Origin: a virus
Reading direction: 5' to 3' (one strand)
IMG/VR virus record: IMGVR_UViG_3300032046_005540
Span: 62,001 to 126,000 of that record
Length of the DNA: 64,000 nucleotides
The translations under genes and the position numbers were made by a program. Positions 8,219-16,773 of the stretch are shown piece by piece (the stretch's first letter is position 1; every line of letters begins with the position of its first letter). The notes below the pieces were generated by a model that had not been told where the DNA came from, did no database searches, and saw nothing but the letters and a program-made list of their open reading frames with translations.

Positions 8219-11056
8219 TTAGAACACCACGGGCGTTGCGGGCTCTGATTTTTTCTCTGCACTACCTTCTCCAACTTCTTCTTCTTCTACTTCCTCTGTT
8301 TCAAGTTCCCCTTCAGTTCCTTCAGTTGTTGGAGCTTCTGCACCAATTGGTTCTTCTTCTTTTTCTATTTTTTCTCCTTCTTCACCCTCAAAACTTACGT
8401 GCACGTCCTTAGTTTTAGGATTTACAATTACATGAATTTCTTCTACTTCTTCTTCAGTTTCTGATTCTTCTTGCTCTTCAGGCTTCTCAGGAAGACGTGG
8501 GAACTTTGTTTCTTTAACGCTCCAGTTCATAGGAGTCAATTTATCCGATCCAGCACCGCCACCACCCCTCAATGCTTCCATTCCATCTGCTTTCTTCTTT
8601 ATACTTGTTTCCTTTCTTAATTCTTCAGGAAACAAAGAATTAAAAATTTGATGAAATTCTTCTTCGGTTACAATATAATTTTCACTATCAAGCCAATCTC
8701 TTAAACTTCGATCTATATCTTTAGAAGGAGTTGTTTCATCAATTCTATATGTTTCAAGGAAATCTTCTTTTATATGCCCAACTACTTTCTCTATAGGAAT
8801 TTCAACTGCTTCTTTTTTTATTGAAGCAATTGAAGATAATTTTCCTAAATGTTTTTCAACATAATTAATAAGATCCAATAATTTTCCAGAACGATATGTT
8901 TTTTCTCTTTCTGGAGACTTTTCTATTTTATCTGACTCTTCTTTATAATCAGATTGAAGACCATCTAATACTTCAAGAAGGTCGTCAAAATCATCCCAAT
9001 TTTCATGAATAAGTTTTAACCATTCTCTTGCAGGTTTAGAAGCTGTTTTCTTTTTCGAAGCTCTCCTTACTTGTTCTATATAACCACATCCATGACATTC
9101 CCACTGTAGTTCTCCTTCTGCTATATGACTTGCTCCTAAAGTCATTTCGGAACCACATTTCGGACACGTTTCAGTTTCAACTTTATAAGATTGTTTTGAA
9201 GCTTCTTTTTCAATTTGAATACCTTCATGCTGCAAAAAATTCAACACTAAAGCTTTATATTCAGGAGAATCATAAAGCCAATAACCACGAATACCTTTAA
9301 ATGCTTTTGCATAAGCATCTTTTGGTGAAAGACCAGACTGTACCAAAGATTTCACAGTATCTATAAATCTTTGGATTTCACTACTAAGAGGTAATTGTTT
9401 TGTTTGTTCTATTGCTTGGTTACACTGGTTTTCACCTTCACTTTGCAATTCTTGTTTTTTCACTATATCACTTGCCTGAAACTCAAAGGACTGCCAAATA
9501 TCAGAAGTCTCTTCTTCACCAGGTTCTTGAACATAAACTGCAAAATAACACATACCTCCATGCGTTATACTTACTTGAGTTAAAACCACTTTGTAACCAT
9601 TATCCAAAACCTTTTCTTTATGAACAAATTGACCTCTCTTTATCGATGCTTCTTTTTCAGTTTCTTCTTCAGGCTCTAAATCTACTTCTTCTAACTCTTC
9701 AGGCTCTTCTTTTGAAGGTTCTTTAGCAGGAGATGTTGGAGGACTTTGTAAAGATTTAAAATAATGCCTTAAATCTTTTGGATCATCCACCCACAAAGTT
9801 TGAACAACATTTTGTGCTTTTTTAATAGAAGCTGTTTCAGTCATCTGAAGTTTTTGGATCCTTCTTTCTACTAAATTAATCAAATCTTTAACTTCTTCCA
9901 TTTTATCTTGATAAAAACTTGGGTTAGCGTTATATTCAGATATATCAGTCTCCATTGATCTTAATCTACTCTGGAGTCTTTCCAAAAGATGATTAAGATC
10001 CTCTAATGAACCGGAACTATAGAAGTATTCATCTCTTTCACTTTCTAGAAAGGCAATCTTCGTTCTTTTCTCAGCAGCAACCTTATTTATTCTATTTTCA
10101 TTTGCAATCTTTTCTAATTGCCTTTTAGAATAAGAAGCACCACACTTACATTTAAACGTTCCTAATTTTTTCAACATTTGTAAAGACATTTTTGCATTAC
10201 ATATAGGACATAAAGAAACAGGCCTAATTATATTATCTTCAAACCAAGTTGAAGGTAGATCTTTAAAACTAACTTTAGAACGGTCTGGAACTGCAGCAAC
10301 TACTTCTCCTATTTTACCATTATATTTTTCATAAAGATTTCCATGAGGAACATCTATTTGAACAATAGTTCCAGGCGAATGGGAGGTTTTGGAGGAGGTT
10401 TTAGAAATTTTTAATCCATATTGATGCCCTGGAGGCGAAGATTTTCTTTCATATTCCTTAACTACTTCATTAAAAACTTTTTTCAACTTATCAAGATTAA
10501 GAGTTGAATACAAATCATTAACACTTTCAACATAAATATTTTTTTCTTCAACTTCTCGGTCATCAATAGAATTTTCCAAATCTTCTGCTTCATAAACTAC
10601 CACCCAAGAAGAAGGTTTCTCTTCAAAACCTTGTAAAGAAGATATAACAACATATCCATTTGGTAATTCTTTTCGATCAATAAAAACACCAAAAACCTCA
10701 GGGTCTTCAAATTCTTCTCCTGGAAGTTCTGCTGTTTTCTTAGAAGCCTTCACCTGCCTCACGATTCTATCATTATCTCCATCAGTATATACTACTATCC
10801 AAGCCTCATCCTCTCCGTTTGCATTTTTAATTGTTTCCTTCTTCCAAATCGATCCAGCGTCAGGCTCAATTGTTCTCCGAAAAATATCCCACGAAATTTT
10901 TTCAAAACCTTTTTCAGTAAAAGGCACTGCTCCACGTTTTCGTAAATCAGAAACTCTTTTCTGATATTTAATATCAGCAACAGCTTTCCTCATAAAATCA
11001 GGAATTTCATTCCCAAATAATCGACGAACTTTGTTTAAATAACTTTTGTTTACCAT
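8219..11056 (-). CDS. Large modular protein, 945 aa, sharing the KKTA-type linker motif
   Basis: The protein begins after a good ribosome binding site (AAGGAGAG). It has Cys pairs at 283-286 and 303-305 (CPIC, CKC) and at 631-634 and 654-657 (CPKC, CHGC), which suggest two zinc ribbons, and a KOW-like stretch near 228-270. It shares with the 1122-residue neighbour the motif ASKKTA (104-109), ASIKKA (409-414), ASIKRG (470), ASKKKTA (666-672), ASIKKEA (744-750) and TSIKKKA (817-823). The last 100 residues are extremely acidic, with many Glu runs. The two proteins look like related beads-on-a-string architectures. I do not recognise a named family; an internal virion or scaffold-like role is inference. 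Confidence 0.78.
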   Translation of the reverse strand: MVNKSYLNKVRRLFGNEIPDFMRKAVADIKYQKRVSDLRKRGAVPFTEKGFEKISWDIFRRTIEPDAGSIWKKETIKNANGEDEAWIVVYTDGDNDRIVRQVKASKKTAELPGEEFEDPEVFGVFIDRKELPNGYVVISSLQGFEEKPSSWVVVYEAEDLENSIDDREVEEKNIYVESVNDLYSTLNLDKLKKVFNEVVKEYERKSSPPGHQYGLKISKTSSKTSHSPGTIVQIDVPHGNLYEKYNGKIGEVVAAVPDRSKVSFKDLPSTWFEDNIIRPVSLCPICNAKMSLQMLKKLGTFKCKCGASYSKRQLEKIANENRINKVAAEKRTKIAFLESERDEYFYSSGSLEDLNHLLERLQSRLRSMETDISEYNANPSFYQDKMEEVKDLINLVERRIQKLQMTETASIKKAQNVVQTLWVDDPKDLRHYFKSLQSPPTSPAKEPSKEEPEELEEVDLEPEEETEKEASIKRGQFVHKEKVLDNGYKVVLTQVSITHGGMCYFAVYVQEPGEEETSDIWQSFEFQASDIVKKQELQSEGENQCNQAIEQTKQLPLSSEIQRFIDTVKSLVQSGLSPKDAYAKAFKGIRGYWLYDSPEYKALVLNFLQHEGIQIEKEASKQSYKVETETCPKCGSEMTLGASHIAEGELQWECHGCGYIEQVRRASKKKTASKPAREWLKLIHENWDDFDDLLEVLDGLQSDYKEESDKIEKSPEREKTYRSGKLLDLINYVEKHLGKLSSIASIKKEAVEIPIEKVVGHIKEDFLETYRIDETTPSKDIDRSLRDWLDSENYIVTEEEFHQIFNSLFPEELRKETSIKKKADGMEALRGGGGAGSDKLTPMNWSVKETKFPRLPEKPEEQEESETEEEVEEIHVIVNPKTKDVHVSFEGEEGEKIEKEEEPIGAEAPTTEGTEGELETEEVEEEEVGEGSAEKKSEPATPVVF

Positions 11057-11068
11057 ATTAATCTCTCC

Positions 11069-11977
11069 TTATAAAAAATTTATTAAAAACTTACTAAAAA
11101 TTATCCTTTTCACTTTTTCTGTATTATTCATAATATCGTTTTGCCAAAATCTTAATAAAACAAAATTATTAGTTTTTGCAAGTCTTGTATTTTGAGCATC
11201 TTTTAGTTTTTGTATTAATTGGTTTTCAGTTAAATCGTCAAATATTTCAGGATTACCATGATAGTAGTCTCCGTCAACTTCTATAAGAATATTGGTGTTA
11301 GAAATATGAAAATCGTAAAGATGATTTCCTAATCTAAATTGATGTTCAAAAGAAATAGTTAATTCATTAAGAATCTCTTTCATTTTAATCTCAGGTTTAG
11401 TATTTTTCCAAGGCCCAAGATTATATTGGTATCGTTGTAAAGCTTTTTCACTTATTTTTCTTTTTGTTTCTTCCGAATATGTGTTTCCATAATTAGGAGC
11501 TTCTTCACCAAACCTATGAACTCCGAACATTGGGTTATTTTCACCTTCATGGTTTTTTCTATATTCAGGATTTTTCCAACGTTCTTCAGCAGCTTTACTC
11601 ATTTTTTCTTTTGTTTCCTCAGAACGTTTTTGCCCGGTTAAAGAATCACTAATTTTTTGTTTTGTTTCTTCAGATTTTAGTTTACCTAAATTTGGACCTG
11701 TTTTTCCTAGCCAATAATAATGTTTACCTTTAGCAGAAATACTCATTTTTTCTTTAGTAGTATCTGAACGAACCTTTCCTGACCAATATCCAAGTTTCCC
11801 ATCAAGAGATTCTGCATGAGTTCTTAAAGAAAACCCATTTCTTTTTATAATATTACAAATAGTCATACTATCACAATTCCATTTTTTGCCTAAAAATACA
11901 ACACCTGGTTTCTTTTCTGAAAAATAATCGTTACAAATTTCAATTTCTTGTTCTTTTGTAAACTTTCTTTTACTCAT
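11069..11977 (-). CDS. Free-standing homing endonuclease, NUMOD3-like plus Vsr-like nuclease
   Basis: The preferred start is the ATG at 11977, giving 302 residues that begin MSKRKFTKEQ, aligned with the other family members; a longer frame extends upstream without support. Order: helix-turn-helix module (EIEICNDYF...KKWNC...GFSLRTH), several NUMOD3-type repeats (SEETKQKIS, GENNPMFGVH) and a C-terminal Vsr-like domain with EHQFRLGNHLYDFH and IEVDGDYYHGN. The C-terminal third is almost the same as in the protein at 2949-3776, which points to recent duplication or shared ancestry. The start overlaps the end of a 45-residue zinc protein gene. Confidence 0.85.
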   Translation of the reverse strand: MSKRKFTKEQEIEICNDYFSEKKPGVVFLGKKWNCDSMTICNIIKRNGFSLRTHAESLDGKLGYWSGKVRSDTTKEKMSISAKGKHYYWLGKTGPNLGKLKSEETKQKISDSLTGQKRSEETKEKMSKAAEERWKNPEYRKNHEGENNPMFGVHRFGEEAPNYGNTYSEETKRKISEKALQRYQYNLGPWKNTKPEIKMKEILNELTISFEHQFRLGNHLYDFHISNTNILIEVDGDYYHGNPEIFDDLTENQLIQKLKDAQNTRLAKTNNFVLLRFWQNDIMNNTEKVKRIIFSKFLINFL

Positions 11978-12107
11978 TATTTTCACTCTCTGAGCATTTT
12001 TTACAAATTTTTTTCCCATTTTTACCACTGTAAAGAACATTTGTTTTCTTTTTACAAATTTCACAAATTAAAGGAACAGATATTCCTTTTGCTTTCTTTT
12101 TTAGCAT
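11970..12107 (-). CDS. Small zinc-finger protein, 45 aa
   Basis: A short ORF with an AGGAGG site before its ATG. It has CEIC (C15, C18) and CKKC (C35, C38), a four-Cys zinc-binding pattern, and is rich in Lys. Its end overlaps the start of the downstream homing endonuclease by 8 bases. Similar mini zinc proteins occur elsewhere in the window. The function is unknown. Confidence 0.55.
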   Translation of the reverse strand: MLKKKAKGISVPLICEICKKKTNVLYSGKNGKKICKKCSESENNE

Positions 12108-12196
12108 ATTACCTCCTAAAAATAGACTTCTATCTAATCTTATTATGAGACTTTTTTAATTTTTTTGAAACAAAAACAGACTTTGGCCCGTGTTCA

Positions 12197-12460
12197 CTAT
12201 TCTTCTTTATCGGCAACAACCTCAAGGCCTAGGAGAACATCAGAAGAAATTTGCAAGTACAAACATAGTTTCTTAAAAGTAGATAATGAAGGAATCTTTT
12301 GAAGACTTTCATATTCTCTTAAAAGATTTGGATCTTTATTCAGTATTTTCGCCATTTGAGCTTTAGTATGGTAAGGTGATCTCATTTGCATTCGGCGTTC
12401 TTTTAATAGTTCATTATCAAAAATTTTCCAACCGTCAAATTTATCTACAATTTTTTCCAT
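12197..12460 (-). CDS. Cro/C1-type helix-turn-helix protein, 87 aa
   Basis: Residues about 25-80 follow the XRE/Cro fold: LLKERRMQMRSPYHTKAQMAKILNKDPNLLREYES with a C-terminal LSTFKKLCLYLQISSDVLLG, the usual helix 4-5 region of HTH_3 proteins. It is translationally coupled to the AAA+ ATPase gene upstream (TAATG overlap at 12460). It could be a transcription repressor or an adaptor for the ATPase. There is no toxin-like partner beside it. The fold call is good; the target is unknown. Confidence 0.75.
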   Translation of the reverse strand: MEKIVDKFDGWKIFDNELLKERRMQMRSPYHTKAQMAKILNKDPNLLREYESLQKIPSLSTFKKLCLYLQISSDVLLGLEVVADKEE

Positions 12461-13860
12461 TATTCAATCACTCCAGAATCTTCTTTGTAAGTATGTTTAT
12501 CAGCAGTAGAAATCTCAGGTTCTAAACACTCGTCTCTATTTTCTTCTCTTTGTCTAAATCCAGGAGTACCTTTCTTTTCTAACTTACTGAATTGTTTCAA
12601 AGTTTCAAAGGCTAAATTAAAATGACTTTGTTTCAAAATTACTTTATCATTTTCACCTAAAGAATTATCCTCAATAGCAAAACTCGAAGCAGTTATAATC
12701 AATTCTCTTAACAAAGCTCCAGTAAAACCTTTAGTCAAAACACTTAATTCTTTCCAATCAATATCTTCAGTTTTTAAATCTTTGCAAAAAACTTTAAGCA
12801 TTTTGAAACGTTCCTTATCTTCGGGCAAAGGTATTTTTATTACTCTATCAAATCTTCCAGGACGCTCTTTAATTGCTTTATCAAGCATTTCAGGGTAGTT
12901 AGTAGTCATTATAATCAACACTCCATTGTTTTCAACAAGACCATCTGCTTTATTAAGAAACTCTCCTAAAACTATTGAATTGTTGCCATATTCCCTAGAA
13001 GTTCCATAAAAATCAACATCTTCTAAAAACAAAATAGTAGGGGCAAGTTCATCTGCTAATTCAAATAACATATCAATGTGTGAAGTACGATCACTTTGAA
13101 AAAATTTAGGAGTAACCCAAACAAAAGTCACTCCTTCTGTTGTTGAAACTAAAACTTTTCCTAAAAGAGTTTTTCCAACTCCAGGATCGCCACATAACAA
13201 AATTCCTCTTTTTGCAGGAAGACCATTTTTTCGATATATTTCAAAATTTGCTAAATATCTTTCAATATTTCTTTTAATTTCTTCTTCTATATTCTTTGAT
13301 AAAATTATATCATCCCAAGTATAAACTCTTTTTAATTTTAAAAACCTTCCAAAAGGAGTGATCTTAGCCCCTTTTAAAAAATTCAAATATTTAACTTTAT
13401 CTTCTAAATCAGAAATAATTTGAGAGGCTTCTTCCTTATTTTCATTAGAAGAATAAACATAAACATAACCTGCATTACAACTTCTTTCAAAATCAATATT
13501 AACTACAAATTTTTTATTATTTTTAGTCAAAAAATAATTACCAACAGTAACTACATTAGCAGTTTCATCTTCACTTATTTCAACTTGTATTCTTTCAACT
13601 TCCATATCATAACCATCATAATCATAATTAAGTAATTGACTAACTACAAAATTCTTTTCTTTTAACAACTCTGGAAGGGAATAACAAACAATAGGCATTT
13701 TAAATTGAGAATATGTTTGTTTTGTAGAAAAAAGATTATCTAATTTAATTTCCAAAAAATCAATTACAAATTTGTTATGAGATTTGTAACGATGAAACGC
13801 CTCTTTCATAACTTTCTCAAACTCTTCTAAAGAAGCGTCTGTAAACTTTTTATTTTCCAT
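12460..13860 (-). CDS. AAA+ ATPase, classical AAA clade
   Basis: Walker A is at 224-231 (GDPGVGKT), Walker B at about 276-281 (ILFLEDVD), sensor 1 at TTN 319-321 and arginine-finger/SRH residues at RPGRFDR 333-339. This order places the domain near the Cdc48/FtsH/BCS1-type AAA proteins. The N-terminal 170 residues are unlike known protease or membrane domains and have no transmembrane segment. The C-terminal tail after about 425 is polar and probably disordered. It likely remodels a protein or protein-DNA complex. It is coupled to a downstream Cro-like protein and overlaps the gene upstream by 11 bases. The substrate is unknown. Confidence 0.85.
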   Translation of the reverse strand: MENKKFTDASLEEFEKVMKEAFHRYKSHNKFVIDFLEIKLDNLFSTKQTYSQFKMPIVCYSLPELLKEKNFVVSQLLNYDYDGYDMEVERIQVEISEDETANVVTVGNYFLTKNNKKFVVNIDFERSCNAGYVYVYSSNENKEEASQIISDLEDKVKYLNFLKGAKITPFGRFLKLKRVYTWDDIILSKNIEEEIKRNIERYLANFEIYRKNGLPAKRGILLCGDPGVGKTLLGKVLVSTTEGVTFVWVTPKFFQSDRTSHIDMLFELADELAPTILFLEDVDFYGTSREYGNNSIVLGEFLNKADGLVENNGVLIIMTTNYPEMLDKAIKERPGRFDRVIKIPLPEDKERFKMLKVFCKDLKTEDIDWKELSVLTKGFTGALLRELIITASSFAIEDNSLGENDKVILKQSHFNLAFETLKQFSKLEKKGTPGFRQREENRDECLEPEISTADKHTYKEDSGVIE

Positions 13861-14248
13861 TATTCACCTCACTTCTCCAAACTATTGAACCTACTACCAA
13901 AAGAGATGCTTCTGTTAACAAAGGATTTACATAAACAAAAATTTTTGCAACATCAGTTATTGGAGCCTTTCCATCAAGGATTCTCTTTTGCCACACAAGA
14001 GGAATTTGGGTTTTTACTTTTGAAAAAACCTCTTTCAAAACTTCTTCATTAACAAAAATAGCAATAGGTTTCCTCTTTTGTTTTAACAAAAGAATCCTTT
14101 GTTTTGCCATAGCATTAAATAATTCTTCATTACTTAAAATAACATCTCTTGCTTCTTCGAAAAACATTTTTAAACAAACATCTTGTTGTTTCAGTTTTTC
14201 AAGTGTTTGTTTCTCAATCCAATTATTTAGTATTGGTATTTTTATCAT
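13850..14248 (-). CDS. Hypothetical protein, 132 aa
   Basis: No family is recognised. The protein is mixed helix and strand, with a basic centre (LLLKQKRKPIAIFVNEEVLKEVF) and a hydrophobic C-terminal segment (EASLLVVGSIVW) that is short for a membrane helix. It overlaps the start of the AAA+ gene by 11 bases, which suggests translational coupling and perhaps a shared function. Upstream is a non-coding stretch that looks like the relic of a homing endonuclease. Confidence 0.65.
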   Translation of the reverse strand: MIKIPILNNWIEKQTLEKLKQQDVCLKMFFEEARDVILSNEELFNAMAKQRILLLKQKRKPIAIFVNEEVLKEVFSKVKTQIPLVWQKRILDGKAPITDVAKIFVYVNPLLTEASLLVVGSIVWRSEVNNGK

Positions 14249-14345
14249 TATCTCTCTCCGCAGATTATAATAGTTTTCAACTTTTCTTTTACAATCTTTG
14301 CATTATTTAAAATATCATCCTCTCATTTTTAGAACAATAATTCCG
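14249..14345 (-). pseudogene. Decayed 3' tail of a homing endonuclease gene
   Basis: This short intergenic stretch contains, on the minus strand, GATATTTTAAATAAT, identical to the segment coding for DILNN near the end of the endonuclease gene at 2949-3776. The frame continues as DDILNNAKIVKEKLK-TII to a TAA fused to the next start (TAATG), matching the DILNNTEKVKSII end of the intact gene. Upstream the similarity continues (FILLRF against FIVLKM), but it needs a small frameshift and meets stops. This looks like the remnant of a fifth endonuclease. The match is short, so this is a moderate claim. Confidence 0.45.
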
Positions 14346-14355
14346 AATAATATTT

Positions 14356-14766
14356 TTATTCATCTTTTTTTCTTAACTCTTCTAAACGTTGATCAATTAA
14401 TTCAATTATTTCATTTGCAAATTTTTCATCCTGAAATAGAAGATTTAACAGCGTCACAAATTTTTTAACTAAATCTTCATCACAAACAGTCACAATCGTG
14501 CTTTTATCTCCGACTATTCTTTCAAAATGTATCCAAGGTTTATTATGTTCTTTTGCTAATTTTTTAGTTTCATATGCTCTTGTTATTATAGAATTTTTTC
14601 TTCTTGTCTTTCCTTCTACAACAGCATATTTATATAAAATATCTCCTAAACGTTTTCTTCCACTATCGTCCCTGTTGTTTTGCCCCGAAAGCGGATTTCG
14701 ATGGACGTTAAACCACTGACCGATTTGTTCTTCAAAAGACTTAAATATTGTATTTCGTTTTGCCAT
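14356..14766 (-). CDS. Predicted PD-(D/E)xK nuclease, possibly resolvase-like
   Basis: A 136-residue protein with KSFEEQIGQWF at the start, then NPLSGQNNRDDSGRKRLGDIL and VVEGKTRRK. G-D-I followed by V-E-G-K is the D...E-x-K active-site pattern of the PD-(D/E)xK fold, as in phage Holliday-junction resolvases and VRR-type nucleases. The C-terminal half is helical and charged. It overlaps the start of the neighbouring DNA methyltransferase gene by 26 bases. With a methyltransferase partner it could also be a small restriction endonuclease, but its size and position among recombination genes suit a resolvase or repair nuclease. Confidence 0.55.
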   Translation of the reverse strand: MAKRNTIFKSFEEQIGQWFNVHRNPLSGQNNRDDSGRKRLGDILYKYAVVEGKTRRKNSIITRAYETKKLAKEHNKPWIHFERIVGDKSTIVTVCDEDLVKKFVTLLNLLFQDEKFANEIIELIDQRLEELRKKDE

Positions 14767-15475
14767 TATTCAACTCCAAAGTAATTCTTTGATTTGTTAT
14801 TTCAATAGCTTTCTCACTAATATCAACTCCAATATAATTTCTTTTACTTCTTATTGCGGCAATAATAGAACTTCCAGAACCTACAAAAGGATCTAATACT
14901 AAATCTCCTTCATTTGAAGAAGATATAATCATTCTATAAAATAATTCAACAGGTTTTTGAGTATCATAAACAGTTTTAATATCTAAATTTTTATAATTTG
15001 TTTGACACGCAGTAATCTTCCAAACATCAATTTGTTCAATATTATTATCTTTAGCTTTCTCTTTAACATTAATATCAAAATTTTCTTTTGCAAAAAAGAA
15101 AACAGGCTGATAACTATATTCCCATCTTTTTGAACTCCAAGACCTTCTTGCAATATTAGGTTGGTGCCAAATAATCAAATTTTTAAAATGCCAATATTTT
15201 TTATCAAGTCCAGATAATATTTCATAAGCTTTCCACATTCGTAAATGATTAAAACACATATACAAAGCTCCAGTATCTTTTAAAACTCTATACATTTCAA
15301 AAAACCACTTACTAAAGTTTTCCCAATAAACATTTTCCTCAACTTCTTCTCCAGGAAAACTTTTACCACAATGTTGTGGAGGGTCAGTAACTATTAAGTC
15401 AATGCTTTTAGAAGGTATTTGATTTGCAACATCAAACCAATCACCTAAAATTATAGTGTTTGTAATATTATTCAT
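14741..15475 (-). CDS. DNA methyltransferase, beta-class N6-adenine/N4-cytosine type
   Basis: Motif IV is TDPPQ (30-34) and motif I is DPFVGSGSS (195-203). The IV-before-I order with a target-recognition region between them defines the beta class, which transfers methyl from SAM to the exocyclic amine of A or C in DNA. The residue after DPP is Gln instead of the usual Tyr, Phe or Trp that stacks on the flipped base, which is unusual and may change specificity or activity. Phages use such enzymes to escape host restriction. It overlaps the predicted nuclease gene downstream. Target sequence unknown. Confidence 0.88.
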   Translation of the reverse strand: MNNITNTIILGDWFDVANQIPSKSIDLIVTDPPQHCGKSFPGEEVEENVYWENFSKWFFEMYRVLKDTGALYMCFNHLRMWKAYEILSGLDKKYWHFKNLIIWHQPNIARRSWSSKRWEYSYQPVFFFAKENFDINVKEKAKDNNIEQIDVWKITACQTNYKNLDIKTVYDTQKPVELFYRMIISSSNEGDLVLDPFVGSGSSIIAAIRSKRNYIGVDISEKAIEITNQRITLELNNGKTKYNI

Positions 15476-15481
15476 TTTATT

Positions 15482-15688
15482 TTACTCTTTCAACCATTTA
15501 ACAGAGTTTCTAATATGAACGATAAGATAAGCAGCCACACAAGGTGCCAATCCCCACTGTTTATCAATAACAACATAAATAATCCAAGCTATTTGAGTTA
15601 TAATTCCTACAATTGGAGCCCAACGCCACTTATTACCCATTAAAATTAAAACAAAAACACTTAATGTTCCTGCTATCCAACTCCACAT
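15482..15688 (-). CDS. Small membrane protein, 68 aa, two to three hydrophobic segments
   Basis: Nearly the whole protein is hydrophobic: MWSWIAGTLSVFVLILMG, then WAPIVGIITQIAWIIYVVI, then GLAPCVAAYLIVHI, ending in a basic stretch. Such a protein would sit in the inner membrane. The middle part, with its spaced Trp residues, recalls nicotinamide-riboside-transporter-like mini proteins of phages, but it is too short to claim that. It lies between the DNA methyltransferase and the Rad50-C half. A holin role is possible on topology alone, though there is no lysis gene beside it. Confidence 0.7.
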   Translation of the reverse strand: MWSWIAGTLSVFVLILMGNKWRWAPIVGIITQIAWIIYVVIDKQWGLAPCVAAYLIVHIRNSVKWLKE

Positions 15689-15690
15689 TA

Positions 15691-16335
15691 TTAACTCCTT
15701 ACTTTACTTTCTCCATTTTCATTTAAACTAACTTCGAATATCTTTGACGCATATTCTGAAAGGATATTATCGTGTGTAATTAAAATGATTTGCCTTCCAA
15801 ATGTTTTTGATAATTCTACCAAAAACTTTCCAAAATTGGGGATATACTGAGAGGAAATCATCTTCCCTGGCTCGTCAAGGAATAGAGGGCCTGAAATCTT
15901 TGAAAGCTCTAAAACTATTAATCTTAAAATTACAGACACTATATCCACTATACCTCCTCCATAAGTATTAAGAATATTTCCCATAATTTTCTTTCCACTA
16001 TCTTCCCATTCTAAATAAAAGTCAGCTTCAATTTGATTTCTACGAGAAACAAAATCAACTACAAATGTTATAGTTGGATCTTCGAATACAGAGCGCAATC
16101 CATGAGTGACCAATGTTTCAATTTCATCTTTAATCTTTTTTCGAGCAATAACACTTGCTTTTTCAAACAAAAGATTTACTTGCTTATAAACTTCTACTTT
16201 CTCTTCACTTTCTTTAAGAAAGTTTGTAATGTTTTCGAGAGATTTTTTCTTCTCTTCAAAACGTCCTTTTATACGTTCTAAAGCTAAAAATTCATCATTA
16301 AGAGAATTCTTTACTCGATTAAACTTATTTTCCAT
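15691..16335 (-). CDS. C-terminal half of a split Rad50/SbcC-like ATPase
   Basis: The 214-residue protein starts with a coiled coil and ends with the second half of an ABC/SMC ATPase: signature-like YGGGIVDIVSVILRL, Walker B GPLFLDEP and switch histidine LITHD. There is no Walker A. The missing half, with Walker A and zinc hook, is encoded at 19307-20440. In T4 and most organisms these parts are one protein (gp46/Rad50) that works with the Mre11/gp47 nuclease in DNA end resection. The Mre11-like gene lies between the two halves. The two polypeptides presumably join through their ATPase faces, which is inference. Confidence 0.82.
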   Translation of the reverse strand: MENKFNRVKNSLNDEFLALERIKGRFEEKKKSLENITNFLKESEEKVEVYKQVNLLFEKASVIARKKIKDEIETLVTHGLRSVFEDPTITFVVDFVSRRNQIEADFYLEWEDSGKKIMGNILNTYGGGIVDIVSVILRLIVLELSKISGPLFLDEPGKMISSQYIPNFGKFLVELSKTFGRQIILITHDNILSEYASKIFEVSLNENGESKVRS

Positions 16336-16570
16336 TTTTAATTTCCGAAAGTTTAGTTTCGATTTCAGATAGTTGAGAACTTATAGAATCTTCAAGTTTC
16401 TTTATTTCTGTTGCTAAATCCTCAGGAGTATAACCTAATTCTTTAATACGAGCAACTAATTCATCTCGTTGTTGCCTTAAAACTTTTAATTGTTCTTCTT
16501 TTCGAATTTTTTCAGATTTCAATTCTTCTACATTTGTTTTAAGTTTTTTTAACTTTTCGTGACTATCCAT
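16325..16570 (-). CDS. Coiled-coil protein, 81 aa, beside the Rad50-C half
   Basis: Almost all of the sequence is charged heptad-like helix (LKKLKTNVEELKSEKIRKEEQL and LEDSISSQLSEIETKLSEIK), broken by a GYTPED turn near the middle. This fits a short antiparallel hairpin. The gene overlaps the start of the Rad50-C gene by 11 bases, so the two are probably co-translated. It may supply part of the coiled coil that is short in the split Rad50 halves, but that is speculation. No catalytic motif. Confidence 0.65.
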   Translation of the reverse strand: MDSHEKLKKLKTNVEELKSEKIRKEEQLKVLRQQRDELVARIKELGYTPEDLATEIKKLEDSISSQLSEIETKLSEIKNGK

Positions 16571-16585
16571 TTTTATTCTCCTTTT

Positions 16586-16768
16586 TTAAGCACAAATCAT
16601 TCCCGTTTTTCCCCAATTAGCAACTACAATCTTCAGATCTTCCTTCGCCCTTTCTATATTTTTATTAGCTTTATCTTGACAAATATGCATTTCTTTTAAA
16701 GAGTGAGTAGAGAATAATTTATTACAAATAGGGCAATTATCAATCGTACTCGGATCTCTTCTCCACAT
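16586..16768 (-). CDS. Zinc-finger-like protein, 60 aa
   Basis: CPIC (C12, C15) is followed 12 residues later by H28 and C30 (HIC), a CCHC-type zinc site. The C-terminal half is helical and charged. It lies between the primase TOPRIM gene and the Rad50-related coiled-coil gene in a run of replication and recombination genes. It is unlike the CHC2 primase zinc domain, which is encoded elsewhere at 40557-41216. Function unknown. Confidence 0.6.
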   Translation of the reverse strand: MWRRDPSTIDNCPICNKLFSTHSLKEMHICQDKANKNIERAKEDLKIVVANWGKTGMICA

Positions 16769-16773
16769 AAATC

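Noticed and set aside
8188-8412. Leu-rich open frame on the plus strand
   Set aside because: It is the complement of the Glu-rich tail of the 945-residue protein and has no ribosome site.
12108-12196. Terminator or promoter in the gap after the Cro-like gene
   Set aside because: There are T and A runs and a CATAAT box, but no stable hairpin and no good -35 partner, so neither is claimed.
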